Below are positions 13,701 through 24,426 of a stretch of 64,000 bases of DNA, in pieces. The notes below the pieces were generated by a model. That model was not told the DNA's origin. It worked only from the letters and a program-made list of their open reading frames with translations, and searched no databases. A program made the position numbers and the translations under genes. The first letter of the stretch is position 1. The number at the start of each line of letters is the position of its first letter. Origin of the DNA: Nematostella vectensis (Eukaryota > Cnidaria > Anthozoa > Actiniaria > Edwardsiidae); contig NC_064034.1 in NCBI RefSeq assembly GCF_932526225.1, forward strand, positions 11,296,887 to 11,360,886, read 5' to 3'.

Positions 13701-14637
13701 GAAACTCCTGTCCAACATTCAGCTTGGGTATCTTGACAGTGAAAGTCCCTATGAAGAGGGATTTATCTGATTACACTTTGCAGATATTTGTACACATTAT
13801 AGAAGTCAAGGGTAGAGTTGAAGCTGGGAAATTTTTTTGTCTCTAATAACAATGTTCCTTTAAAAGCGAGATGTGAGGCAAGAGTTGTCTGTAGTTATGT
13901 AATGATAAGCTTTTTTTTTACAAACCTTTATCAACATCATAGGCTGCACCTTCTCTACCATCTTCTATCACTTCTCCTGGGAGATTTAGCCTACAAAAAA
14001 CATTGCCAGCAAGATCAAAATGGAAAGAAAGCGAAATTTGGTAACTTTTTGGTGCTACTAACCTTAAAAAGTAAGGCTTCACAAAAAACTTGAACTCTCT
14101 TCCACCAATAAAAAAATCAACATCTGAAATCTGCAACAAGTTGAATAAATTTGAAAAAAGTTTTAGCCTGGGTCATTTTACATGTAACAGATGTAAGAAC
14201 TAACAAAATTATACCAAACTATTTTCTTTATAAAAACGTCACTAGAAAGTCCGAAAGTCTTGCAAACCAAGCGATGTTCAGGGCCGTAGCAGGGGGTGGG
14301 GCACTGGGGGCACGTGCCCCTCCAATATTTTGGAAAATTATAAGGGAATGACCAGTAGGAGCGTGGCTGTGCCCCCCAAATACTTCTTAATGTTTCTGTA
14401 TTGTGTCTCCCCTCCCCCCCAATATTTCGAGGCCTGCTACGGCCCTGATGTTGGTGATCGATGGCTTTGGTATCAACTTATCTGTTATCGATCTTTGATG
14501 GGAAATCGTAGAGATTCAAAATATCAATTCTGTCGAGTTATAAAATAATTTAACCAACCCACCTTTACGTATGGGGTTTTAATCTCGACAATCACGAAGT
14601 TATCATCTTGTGTGAGCTCAAATCGCGGTGTAAGCAT
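7751..14637 (-). CDS. SHQ1: SHQ1, H/ACA ribonucleoprotein assembly factor
   Basis: Seventeen exons on the minus strand: 14637-14563, 14130-14063, 13990-13926, 13748-13614, 12793-12693, 12370-12290, 12208-12096, 11772-11691, 11456-11416, 11325-11288, 11181-11140, 10537-10437, 10101-10048, 9233-9110, 8724-8604, 8401-8362 and 8281-7751. They join in phase into 603 residues (human SHQ1 is 577). The N-terminal CS domain (about 1-110) begins MLTPRFELTQDDNF and contains KPYFLRL and YDVDKG. DFDWEIEQ follows. The SHQ1-specific helical domain holds FDPEHYLADYFDEE, YRTTEGENT, SAWTVNKLSATLSWFE and LYVTDYCVWIQK. The last exon adds a tail rich in Asp, Glu and Ser. Known role: SHQ1 holds dyskerin/NAP57 before H/ACA RNP assembly. 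The small exons around 11288-11456 are placed by phase and are the least certain. Two introns carry tandem duplications that copy a splice junction. Confidence 0.93.
9218..9553. repeat. 56-bp minisatellite, six copies, containing an SHQ1 3' splice site
   Basis: Six tandem units of about 56 bp start at 9218, 9274, 9330, 9386, 9442 and 9498, nearly identical except for the last one or two. The first unit overlaps the 5' end of the SHQ1 exon at 9233-9110: it contains the first 16 coding bases, the AAG acceptor and about 40 bp of the upstream intron. Each further unit repeats that acceptor and exon start deeper in the intron. Confidence 0.9.
11948..12109. repeat. 81-bp tandem duplication spanning an SHQ1 5' splice site
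   Basis: Two units (11948-12028 and 12029-12109) differ at about one base. The unit at 12029-12109 contains the last 14 coding bases of the exon at 12208-12096, the donor GTACGT and 68 bp of intron. The other unit repeats the exon tail and donor further into the intron. Reading past the first donor meets an in-frame TAG before the second, so the first must be used for the full protein. Confidence 0.85.
14279..14447. mobile_element. hAT-like MITE, 169 bp
   Basis: A perfect 15-bp terminal inverted repeat (CAGGGCCGTAGCAGG) bounds a 169-bp G/C-rich body. ATGTT occurs directly outside each end and may be a 5-bp target duplication. It lies in the first SHQ1 intron. A degraded relative (CAGGACCGTAGCAGGG) begins near 16590. 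Confidence 0.7.
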
Positions 14638-15889
14638 GTTTGAACTGAGTAAAATAAAAGAGTTTCCAACAATGCTTCATATGAGTACGTTCAGTCCGCC
14701 ATGTTGAAAACAACTAGTTCCCATTTCCCGCGCTTTGTTCCCTCGCACGTGGTCATGCGGATGGCTCGTCCCAACCAATCCACAGGTAGATCAAAACTTG
14801 TTTCTCGCAACTTTTATTTTGCTATTTTATTGTTTTCTCATTATTGTGCTATCATCCTCGCTCTGCTTTCTGTGTCTACCGTACTCACTAGCTGTTTTTC
14901 TTGGTAAACTCATGTGAGTTATGTTTTTCTTCTTCGTATCTAGTTTCTTTCAAGTTCACCTAGATCAAAGGATTAGAAATTGCATTATTACAAGCTTTAC
15001 AAATACACAGAATCCAGTGCACAAAAGCTTGAGAAAGATAATTCTAGATGTTCCATGTTTTGTTTTTGAGACGACTGTATATGTAATTTGGTAATCGACA
15101 CTGTGTTGTTTCTGTCTATGATTCAGCAGTCCCGAAATTTCGTGACCTAAACTTCTAAATTTGGAAACCCCTTAAAGTAGTAGGGAGAATTTAGCAAGAA
15201 CCTCAAATACACTCATAATAAAGTTTCCAGTTGCTCACTCCTAGAATTCCTTAGTACGCAAAATAATGTGTAACTATAATACAAACCTTCTACTTCAGGT
15301 TCTATCTGCGTTTCTGTTTTGTACATTTGGTTTGTATTCATTTTCTTGAATCATTTGACGCTGCTCTTGTTAAGAATTCTCGTTACATAAGTTCTTGGAA
15401 TCATGCTGTCATGGGATTACCCGTTTGCTGCAAAGCAAAGGTAAAAAAAACTCAACTTCGTTCAAAACAGCGACAGATCACCCAACGCAATCAAGAAGAA
15501 GAGAGTTATTTCTAATTTTAAGGGACGTTGGTATCAAGATTTGAAAAGTGAGTTGCAAAGCTGTATACTTTCAAAATGCGATGTCCATCCGCTGGCAATT
15601 TGACTGGGTTGAGTTCGCTGTTTATGTGTAAAAGCTGCATACAATTTTGCTCCAGTTTATCATGCATACGTAACGTTTAATTCTTGTTGGTTTCTGAACC
15701 AAAAGACTTATTGGATCCCCCATGAAATATTTTCTTCCAATTTGCATTCCTTTGTTTATTCGTCTATTCCCTGTTTAATCGTCTTTTGAGATCAAACTTG
15801 AGCACTAAAAATTACCTCTCCTTCGCTCGGCCATATTGCATATTCAGTATTTGTGCTATTCAGTGTCTGAAGACAACTGTGAAGCAAGT
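14638..15889. promoter_or_regulatory. Divergent promoter region of SHQ1 (minus) and the coiled-coil gene (plus)
   Basis: The head-to-head start codons lie 1.25 kb apart. Near the SHQ1 start are a YY1-like CCGCCATGTTG (14697-14707), CACGTG (14746-14751) and CCAAT (14775-14779). I infer a shared or SHQ1-side promoter at about 14690-14790. No TATA box was recognised. The rest is AT-rich with no supported exon. Confidence 0.5.
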
Positions 15890-18800
15890 ATGGTATTCGT
15901 CGAGGCCTTAACAGGAGAGGAAAGTATTGAAGTAGTCCGAGAATCTCCTGAAGGCAGTACTACCGTAGAGGAACCCGAAATTACTAACTCGACAAATGCA
16001 ACAGCCAAGTCAGATGTGACCCAAGAGAGGCAAGATATTGCAAAGGTTTGTTTGGGTGAATCTTATTTATGGTTAGCTTAGGAAGGGGGGAGGATCAGGC
16101 CCAGCGGAGGGGGAGGACCTGGGGAGCGACGGCCCACCCCTTTTGCGCTAAAAGAAAAAATAATTCAAAAAAGAAAGATTTTTTCGTATTTTTTATTTAT
16201 TTTCGGCCCCCCCCCTCCACTTTTCTTAACATACATTAAGATGAAAGAGTAAAATTGTTTTTTTTTTAACAAATACTAAACTGTTTCTTTAAAATCCGAA
16301 AGTCTCTCTATTTTCTCTTTGTCAGATTGCTTTAATAAATTATTACATGGATTAAATAATAGTGTTTGTTTATTGTCAGGCACAAGCTCTTCCCAGTGAA
16401 ACCAAAGGAGGATTATTTTACAGCAATCAGGAGAGCTTAAACCAACAAAAATCCAGGGTTAAATCCAAACCAAGGATTGGTAATTACATGTTAATTTGTT
16501 CTATTTTGTCACTATTTATGTAATCTAGTTATTTAATTTATCTTAAGATTTTAGCCAAGGGGCATGTTTTGCTTAGCCTTTGGTTCTACAGGACCGTAGC
16601 AGGGCAAACAGGCAACCTCCCCTCCCCCCTCAGTATTTAAAAATATATATAATTTAATGAACTGTAGTAAGGAAAAGGCTGTACCCCATAATTTTTTTTA
16701 ATGTCTCTGTATTGTGCTCCTCCTTTAAGTTTCAAGCAGGATTCTATATAGAGGGAATTGTAGGTGGTATAGAAGGAGGGATGTGCCACAATATAATATG
16801 GCTAGGTTGAGCTTGTAATACCCAGTGGTGATTCATGGTTCACGGGCCATGACTGCCCTGTTGAATAAAGTCTGTGGTTAATAAATTGGACTCATTGTCA
16901 TGCAAACATAATGGCGTGATATAGTGGCTGTAATTTTCAGGGTGAAGGTGGGGTTGCTTTTCCCTGATTGTGGTATAGCCCTAAGAATAGACCAAATAAA
17001 GCAACATTCTAAGATCATTTGTTCTCCATTATGTAGATGAGCACATCCAAGAATGCATCTCTTCACTGGCAGAGCTCTTACAGACACCAGAATACGCAAC
17101 CCTCCACCCTATTGGACAGGAAGTCAAGGGTAATGGACATGGATCACGAATCAAAAATCATGGCTCCCTCAGCATTTGAACCTCTGACTTTGCTCTCATC
17201 TGACTTATTTTCTTTTCTTTAGGGCTGCTATCCAGTGCTATTAGGTTTGCAAATGACAGCTCCACGTCATTAAGCTCTGCGAACCAGATCTTGGAGAGCA
17301 GCCTTGAGGTTTTTAAGGAGGCATGTCAGGGTATCGCTGAGAAGTTTGAGCTGTCTGCTGAGAGCACCTCAGCCTTGGCTGAATTTAAGAGGTGCGAGAG
17401 GGAAAGGCAAGAGCTGATGAAAAGGGCAAGGATGAATGAGGCAGATATGAAAAGAGAAGAGGGACTTCACCACTTGGGTAAATTGACATGAATTTCAACT
17501 TTAACTTGATACTTGTACTGCACCATGTTGGTCAGTGTATGATTGCACATGGAGGTCAGTGTGTGACTGCACAATGTGTTCAGTTTGTGATTGTACATGG
17601 TGGTCAGTGTGTGACTGTACAATGTGTTCAGTGTATGATTGCACATGGTGGTTAGTGTGTAATTGCACATGGTGGTCAGTTTGTCATAGCCATTGTGTTC
17701 AGTGCATGATTGCACATGGTGTTCAGTGTATGATTGCACATGGTGATCAGTGTGTCGTAGCACATTGTGTTCAGTGTATGATTGCACATGGTGATCAGTG
17801 TGTCGTAGCACATTGTGTTCAGTGCACGATTGCACAAGTGGTCAGTGTGTGATTGCACATGGTGGTCATTGTATGATTGCACATGGTGGTCAGTGTGTCG
17901 TAGCACATTGTGTTCAGTGTATGATTGCACATGGTGATCAGTGTGTCGTAGCACATTGTGTTCAGTGCACGATTGCACAAGTGGTCAGTGTGTGATTGCA
18001 CATGGTGGTCATTGTATGATTGCACATGGTGGTCAGTGTGTCATAGCACGTTGTGTTCAGTGTATGATTGCACAAGTGGTCAGTGTGTCATAGCACATGG
18101 TGGTCAGTGTGTGACTGTACAATGTGTTCAGTGTGTCATAGCACATGGTGGTCAGTGTGTGACTGTACAATGTGTTCAGTGTGTAATTGATTGTACATGG
18201 TGGTCAGTGTGTCATAGCACATGGTGGTCAGTGTATGATTGCACATGGTGGTCAGTGCGTGATTGCACATGGTGGTCAGTGTGTGAATGCACATGGTGGT
18301 CATTGTGCCATATAACATGGTGTTCAGTTTGTGATTGCACATGGTGTTCAGTGTGTGATTGCGCATCATAATCCAGATACTTTGTAACTTCTGTTTGTGA
18401 TTGTTCCTAGTTGTTTCTGAAAAATATATTCTCTATTTTAGAGAGATCTATTGAATCTGCAAAGAAAGATGCATCAAAGGTACTTGAAAGACAGAGAAAG
18501 GAGGAGGAGGCGCAAGTTTTACGCAGGTTCAGAGAAAAGAAAGAGGACACAGAGACCTTGGTGAATGACGAGCTTAATGAGCTCAGCACCATGAGTGACT
18601 ACTGTGAAGATGATATACAGAAAACAGGTGATGACACTTTTCCTGTTGAGATATCACTCAGCTATGTTCCCATTAAGTACAGGCTTCCATTGATGTCCTT
18701 TGTCAGGCTTTATGCCTGCTTGCCCTCTACCCTTCCCTGCTAGCAGAGGCCTCTTTTTTCTGTATTTCGCTTGGCTGGCGTTCGCGAGGAAAAGATACCT

Positions 18801-21800
18801 CTGCCATGGGTTGCAAGTTCGTTTGATCAAACCACCGTCCACGATCGTGGACGGGAGATCCAGAGCGCATGCTCCGTTCATTAATTACTGGACAATTTTT
18901 GAGCCCACAATTACTAGCGCATGCGTGAAGTGTATATCCGCATTCGAAACGGCGTCTTCCGTAGAAATATCACGCAACTAATTATAAAAGAAGCCATTCA
19001 ATGCCTTGTCTTCATTCAGATTTTTCTCTCTTTTGACTTACGAGTCAATCTACCGTTTACAGCTTTTGTATATTCTTCTGGAATTAGCTGATCTAAGTTT
19101 ACCAAAAAATTTTGTAACATTTTCTTCGAGTCCAACTGTGCGATATTTACATTGAAGAAAATCGCCTGCCTAGATGTCTTGGAATTTATCCCACAAACAA
19201 GATAAAACTCGTCTTTGCTGTGTTTGCTGTTCGATTTTTTTAGTGACGTTTTAGGTGATTGAAATTGAACAGTTGTTTGTTTGTTTTTTTTTTTTTTGAA
19301 GAGGAGAACTAACCGGAGTTTGATTCATAATTTGCGACAAAAATTAGCATATTGAGCTTTCGCGCGATGGTACGGGTTTTGGCACGTCATGCGGTCGCTT
19401 AGAAACGTTTCGACCTATGGTAGAGGCCAAGCGAAATACAGAGAAAAGAGGCCTCTGCTAGCAGGGAACCTATACCCCTACAAGGTAGTCAGATTTTAAG
19501 TAAGTTGAGGTGTCTTGCATATTTTTATTGGTTTAGAATTTTTTATCCAATATAACTGTGGTTAAATACATTAAAAATTCAAAAGACTAAGGCGGTAATT
19601 TTGGTTTTGTTTTATAATCTATCCACAATCTAATTCTGGAAACAAACCTGTTTTTAGAGCAAAGCTTGGAATACCTTGGTAATTTAGCAGAGACAGCCTT
19701 TTTGAAGTACACTGAAACAGATAAGGACCTGTGCAAAAAAGTCCAAGAGAACCGTGCTGAGCAGGAGGAACTGAGGCGCAGGCTGAAGGCTCTTCAGGAA
19801 GCAGAACAAGCCCTGGAAGAAGAAAGACAGTGTAGGACAAAGATGCAAGAACGAGCAGAGCAGGTTGGTGGGATAAAAGACCAAGAAGGCTAATCTGAGC
19901 TTAATTGCTATTCAAGAGGAGACCTACATTGATTTGACTTTTAAATTACTCTATCTTTTGATTTTATTCTGGGGCAGAGCAGGGGGGGAGGGCCAAATTA
20001 GTATGCAAGGGACATACAACAAGATACAGCTTGTGTGCAGAAAAGACACACAGTTTTGGATGACCAAAGGTCAGCCTTATTTTGGTTGTGGTAGTAAATG
20101 AGATTTAATCCTTTCCTTTAAGTCTGTGGAAAGAGCAAGAGAGGAGATGACAGACTGGAAGAGACAAATAGAGGAGCTGAGTGGATGTTGCCGAGCAGCA
20201 CTGACAGTGATGTACCAATTCCAAGGTAGGACGAGGATACACAGGATGGGGTGGAGGGTATGGGGGGGGGGAGGTGGTAGGACAGGGGAAGGGGTCAAAA
20301 TCATACAAAGAGCTATGGAAGTGTCTGATCCCTTAGCAAACCCAATAAATGACTCCAACAAAGCTAGCCCAGACAAAGTGATCTAGCTGTATCCATGGTG
20401 ACTTTGGATGATTAGATGGTAAATTTCATAAATCTGCTAGGACATCGAAATCCACTTAGGTACTGTTTGAGGAATTTGAGGAGGATATTGGAAAAAAACA
20501 ATTAATGGTAAACAGCACTATAGCACTACATTAGTTACTAGCACTACATTAGTTAATGTCTAAACATTTTGGCACTCAGTGCAGGCCCATACCTAGGATT
20601 TTTCTCAGGGGGGTGCGAAATCCGAAAAGTGGACTAAATTTTTATGGGGGAGGGGGGAAAGAGTGAGTTTTCTGATAAAAATCTGACCACCCTCAAAAGA
20701 ACAAAAGAACATTTTTTATGCCTTTGCAGTATCGCCACGGGACGTTTATTGTCAGATTTGGCTTCAAATAAAGTGGCTTTATAGATTTATGACAACCAGA
20801 GTGATCTAGCTTATGCTTTATAGTTTTGTGTACAAATAGCATGTCTATTGAGAACCTAAAGTAGACTTTCGGCCATTATGGGGGGGGGGGGTGGATTCAC
20901 ACCCCCTGCACCCCCTGGGTATGGGCCTGCATTGACGTACTTGTCATGGGAACAGCTCATGTTTTTATAAGTGTCACATCAGGAAGGGTTGTAAGATGTA
21001 CCCTTGTACCCTACAAGGCGTCTCAATGGCTGGTGCATTGCGCAGTCTGATAAATGTTGGTTTTGTTTACACACAGAGGGGTCGGCTAAGTTGATTGACA
21101 GCTCCATAGCCAATAAGATTGAGGAGGAAAAGCGCCTGCATGAGATGGACATCATGGCCCAGCGTGCACTGCGAGATGCGCTGGCAGCTGCAGCAGTGGA
21201 AGCCCAACAAACAGTTGAAACGTGCAACAGCAACTTGGACATGCTTAGACAGAGGGTAAGGCCAGATATGATCGCGTAGAGAAGGAAAGGCCGGGGCGGA
21301 CTCTTCCTAAAAAGATGTACATATGCTCATTGAGAAAATGAATTTTAACCCTCAGGGATGGTAAAATGGGTGTGGTTTCTAAATTTTTCTAACCCTAAGG
21401 GATAGCAAAATGGGTGTGGTTTCTGGATTTTTAACCCTAAGGGATAGCAGAATTGGTGTGGTTACTGGATTTTTCAACCCTAAGGGATAGCAAAGTGGGT
21501 GTGGTTTCTGGATTTTTTTAACCCTAAGGGATAGCAAAATGGGTGTGGTTTTTCTTTTTTTAACCCTATAGGATAGCAAAATGGGTGTGGTTTCTACATT
21601 TTTTAACCCTAAGGGATAGCAAAATGGGTGTGGTTTCTACATTTTTTAACCCTAAGGGATAGCAAAATGGGTGTGGTTTCTACATTTTTTAACCCTAAGG
21701 GATAGCAAATTGGGTTTGGTTTCTGGATTTTTTAACCCTAAGGGATAGCAAAATGGGTGTGGTTTTTGGATTTTTTTAACCCTAAGGGTTCGCGAACGCC

Positions 21801-24256
21801 AGCCCAGCGAAATACAAAGAAAAGAGGCCTCTGCTAGCAGGGAAGTTTTAACCCTAAGAGATAGAAGAAATTTCAGATATCGCTGCGAACAATTGCTAGA
21901 GTGACAGCCGGCTTCACAGCAATCCAAAGGACAATGGCGATTATGATTTGCCAATTGACGTTCGTTGTCTTTAGTTGACACGAGATCGACTGATTGAGAT
22001 TTAACAGAAAGTCTTACAAACTGTAACAGGAAGTGTGATTTGTATTTTTTGGGTCGGGTCATGGTAGACACCCTAAGGGATAGCAGATTTCCAGAAGACC
22101 CTAAGGGATAGCACTTAGGGCGAATTTTAAAGCCTAAGGGATGGGACGAGCATATCTACACTTTTTCGTGTGGAGAGTCCCCCCCCCCCCCCCCCCCCCC
22201 CCCACGGAAGGAAAGGGCATATTTAGATAGATAATAGGGGACAGTATTCAGACGACGATGTGGGGGCGGGCGGGGGGGAGAGAGACTGTATAGACTGAGG
22301 ATATGCGGGTCCTTTTGAAATTTAGGCCGGGGAATCAGGCACACTTGTTTGGGTGAGGTTCCCTGCTAGCAGAGGCCTCCTTTCTCTGTATTTCGCTGGG
22401 CTGGAGTTCGCGAGGAAAAGATACCTCTGCCATTGGTCTCAAGTTCGTTTGATCAAACCGCCGTCCACGATCGTGGACGAGATCCAGAGCGCATGCTCCG
22501 TTCATTAATTACTGGCCACTATTTGAGCCCACAATGACTAGCGTATGCATGAAACGTATATCCGCTGCGGGATAATAAGCCCGCATTCGAAACGGCGTCC
22601 TCCGTAGAAATATCACGCGACGAATTATCAAAGAAGCCATTCAATGCCTTATCTTCATTCAGAATTTTCTCTCTTTTGACTAACGACTCAATCTTCCGTT
22701 TACAGGTTTTGCATATTCTTCTGGGAATAGCTGATCTAAGTTTACCAAAAAGTTTTGCAACTGTGCGATATTTACATTGAAGAAACTAGCCTGCCCAGAT
22801 GTATTGAAATTAATCCCACAAACAAGGCAAAACTCGTCTTTGCTGCGTTTGTTGTTCAATCTTTTTAGTGACGTTTTAGGTGATTGAAATTGAACAGTTG
22901 TTTTCTTTTTTCGAAGAGGAGAACTAACCGGAGTTTGATTCATGATTTCCGACTTAACCCATGCAAAGCATATTGACAGCTTTCGCGCGATGGTACGGGT
23001 TTTGGCACGTCGGTCGGTCGCTTATTAACGCTCACGCATGCGCAACAGAAACAGTTTCGACCCATGGCAGAGGTATCTTTTCCTCGCGAACTCCAGCCCA
23101 GCGAAATACAGAGAAAAGAGGCCTCTGCTAGCAGGGAATGGGTGAGGTGGAGAAACATACAAAGAAGTATATGGATTTAAAGTTCCTTTAAAGGGGATTG
23201 CTGCACAGTTGAAATGTGTTGTTGATTTGACACCAGCCCCTCTGACAATATGTACGCAAGCTTACATGAATTGGAGGCCCTTAACGTTCCATACTTGGGT
23301 CTGGTCATCGTCTTCTAGCTTGATTAGATAGAAAAGCTTTGTCATAAATATTTAGAAATTGTATTATTATGATCATTGTGCATATATGACATATGACAGA
23401 AAGCATTGTTTTTTGTTTTCCTCATCTTCAGATGAAAGCAAAGAAGGAAGAGCGGACTAACGCGGCCAAGAGTAACCTGACCGTGTTTGTCGAGGAGCTC
23501 ACTAAAGAATACAACAAGTACAAGGAGTCGTACAGCCAGTTCCAGCAAACAAAGGCCCAGAACGAACAGAACCTTGCCTCTTACAAGCAGCAGCTGGCCA
23601 GTGCAGACGAAAGACTGCAGGCTCTGGGAGAGGTCATTGAGTCCTTTGAGGACATCTGTAAGTGTGCCCTCACTGCGTGTGATGTTTCTCAGTAATGTCC
23701 ATTCAACACTATCAAGGGCTTAGAACTGGTCTGCATTACAGTCGTGGGATTGTTTGGGATGAGGGGGTGCATGTAAAAACGTTTGACGACCCTTCAATGT
23801 AAAGTGGGGTTCGCACCTCCTGCACACAACCCTACGTACGCCTGTATGATATCTATTTAGCACAACACGGGCTAATGTCCGATATCGAGCATTATTCAGG
23901 TAAGGAGGTCAAGGGTTTGAGGAGTTTTTCCCTGATCTCGCTTTCTGTGTAGAATTTGGGTTAATGGCAAAATTCCACAGGGACCGTCCAATCGAAGTTT
24001 CTTTTGGCTTGAAGGTATAAATCCTTACCTTACCACAAAATCCCAAGACGCCACCGAGAGGGGCCCATGGCTATGACACTAATAGAAATACAAGCTTATA
24101 ATAGCATTGCTTTCTTGACTTTCTAGTCAATTTTTTCCAACCTTTTAGCAAGTTTTTTTTTCTGTTTTAGATGCGAAGATCTTGAGAGAGAAAGAAGCCA
24201 TTTGGGCAGTTGATGATGACAACGAAAGTCTGAACTCACTGGATGACTTGAACTGA
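15890..24256 (+). CDS. Unrecognised coiled-coil protein, 529 residues
   Basis: Ten exons join in phase: 15890-16045, 16380-16479, 17037-17129, 17223-17477, 18442-18627, 19658-19863, 20123-20225, 21077-21255, 23432-23657 and 24171-24256 (TGA). Residues 1-90 are acidic and Ser/Thr-rich. Residues 91-120 form an amphipathic stretch (CISSLAELLQTPEYATLHP). From about residue 150 to 505 the sequence is nearly continuous heptad-like helix rich in Glu, Lys, Gln and Arg (for example EELRRRLKALQEAEQALEEE), with no Pro-rich break. It ends in an acidic tail (DDDNESLNSLDDLN). There is no membrane segment or enzyme motif, and I cannot name the family. A structural or scaffolding role is only an inference. 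The start is the first ATG of the opening exon, so an upstream non-coding or coding exon is possible. Introns hold two minisatellites and two Mutator-like elements. Confidence 0.85.
17530..18370. repeat. Minisatellite with 24-bp unit, about 840 bp, intronic
   Basis: Roughly 35 diverged copies of a unit like CAGTGTGTGATTGCACATGG plus TGGT. Larger blocks of about 130 bp are themselves duplicated (for example around 17740-17850 and 17900-18010). Because the unit length is a multiple of three and lacks stops, long open frames appear on both strands. They are a by-product of the repeat. It sits in the intron between the exons ending at 17477 and starting at 18442. Confidence 0.92.
18733..19468. 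mobile_element. Mutator-like non-autonomous element, copy 1 (736 bp)
   Basis: Terminal inverted repeats begin TTCCCTGCTAGCAGAGGCCT. The flanks CCTCTACCC (18724-18732) and CCTATACCC (19469-19477) form a 9-bp target duplication with one mismatch. The right terminal repeat lacks a stretch of about 28 bp present in copy 2. The interior is clearly similar to copy 2, including the perfect palindrome CCGTCCACGATCGTGGACGG. Long inverted ends plus a 9-bp duplication are the hallmark of Mutator-like elements. No transposase is present. Confidence 0.8.
20581..20930. mobile_element. hAT-like MITE, 350 bp
   Basis: The terminal inverted repeat GCAGGCCCATACCTAGG matches the reverse complement of the right end at 16 of 17 positions. 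The body has G/C runs and no coding potential. No convincing target-site duplication was found, so the superfamily is tentative. It lies in an intron of the coiled-coil gene. Confidence 0.6.
21345..21788. repeat. Minisatellite with unit of about 43 bp (TAACCCTAAGGGATAGCA core)
   Basis: About ten tandem copies of a unit built from TAACCCTAAGGGATAGCA, then AAATGGGTGTGGTTTCTG and a T-run. It is intronic. Further isolated cores occur at 21848-21866 and 22069-22147 after interrupting sequence. The (T)TAACCCTAAGGG core contains a telomere-like hexamer but is not a telomere array. Confidence 0.9.
21789..21844. mobile_element. Lone Mutator-like terminal repeat fragment inside the satellite
   Basis: These 56 bp match the outer right-end terminal repeat of the two nearby Mutator-like elements, ending AGGCCTCTGCTAGCAGGGAA. 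No partner end is present. Satellite sequence flanks it directly on both sides. Confidence 0.75.
22359..23138. mobile_element. Mutator-like non-autonomous element, copy 2 (780 bp), with zinc-finger-like cargo
   Basis: The terminal inverted repeats are about 80 bp, almost identical, starting TTCCCTGCTAGCAGAGGCC. The perfect 9-bp target duplication TGGGTGAGG occurs at 22350-22358 and 23139-23147. On the minus strand the interior (22943 down to about 22600) encodes a fragment with FCLVCG and, one frameshift later, ICKTCKRKIESLVK, a two-CxxC arrangement like an N-terminal zinc-binding domain. Copy 1 carries the same region in a more damaged state. The element could not move itself: no transposase is seen. 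Confidence 0.82.
22600..22943 (-). pseudogene. Frameshifted CxxC...CxxC zinc-binding domain fragment carried by the Mutator-like element
   Basis: The open part at 22943-22680 has a basic N-terminus (SSPLRKKKTTVQF) and then FCLVCG. Near 22720-22680 the original frame is lost. The continuation ICKTCKRKIESLVKREK is in another frame and remains open to about 22560. The spacing of two CxxC pairs resembles ZAD-like or treble-clef domains common at the N-terminus of invertebrate zinc-finger proteins. Its origin (captured host exon or old transposase part) is undecided. Confidence 0.5.
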
Positions 24257-24426
24257 GGAGTAGCGCTGATTGTCGTTGATATTTGGGGACTTAACAGTCA
24301 ATCAGAACTTATAGTGGATTAGCTATATTTGTTGAATGAACTGGGGAGTAGCGCTGATTGTCGTTGATATTTGGGGACTGAACAGTCAATCAGAATTTAT
24401 AATGTATTAGCTATACTTGTTAAATA
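24251..24426. repeat. 88-bp tandem duplication over the stop codon and 3' UTR of the coiled-coil gene
   Basis: Units 24251-24338 and 24339-24426 are about 90% identical (GGAGTAGCGCTGATTGTCGT in both). The first unit includes the stop: AACTGA there reads AACTGG in the second. A likely poly(A) signal AATAAA lies at 24968-24973. Confidence 0.8.

Noticed and set aside
17467-18371. Long open frames of 60-137 codons on both strands
   Set aside because: They arise from a 24-bp stop-free tandem repeat within an intron of a supported gene; there is no domain, and frames overlap on both strands.
21345-21788. Interstitial telomere
   Set aside because: Only one CCCTAA-like hexamer per 43-bp unit; not a (TTAGGG)n array.
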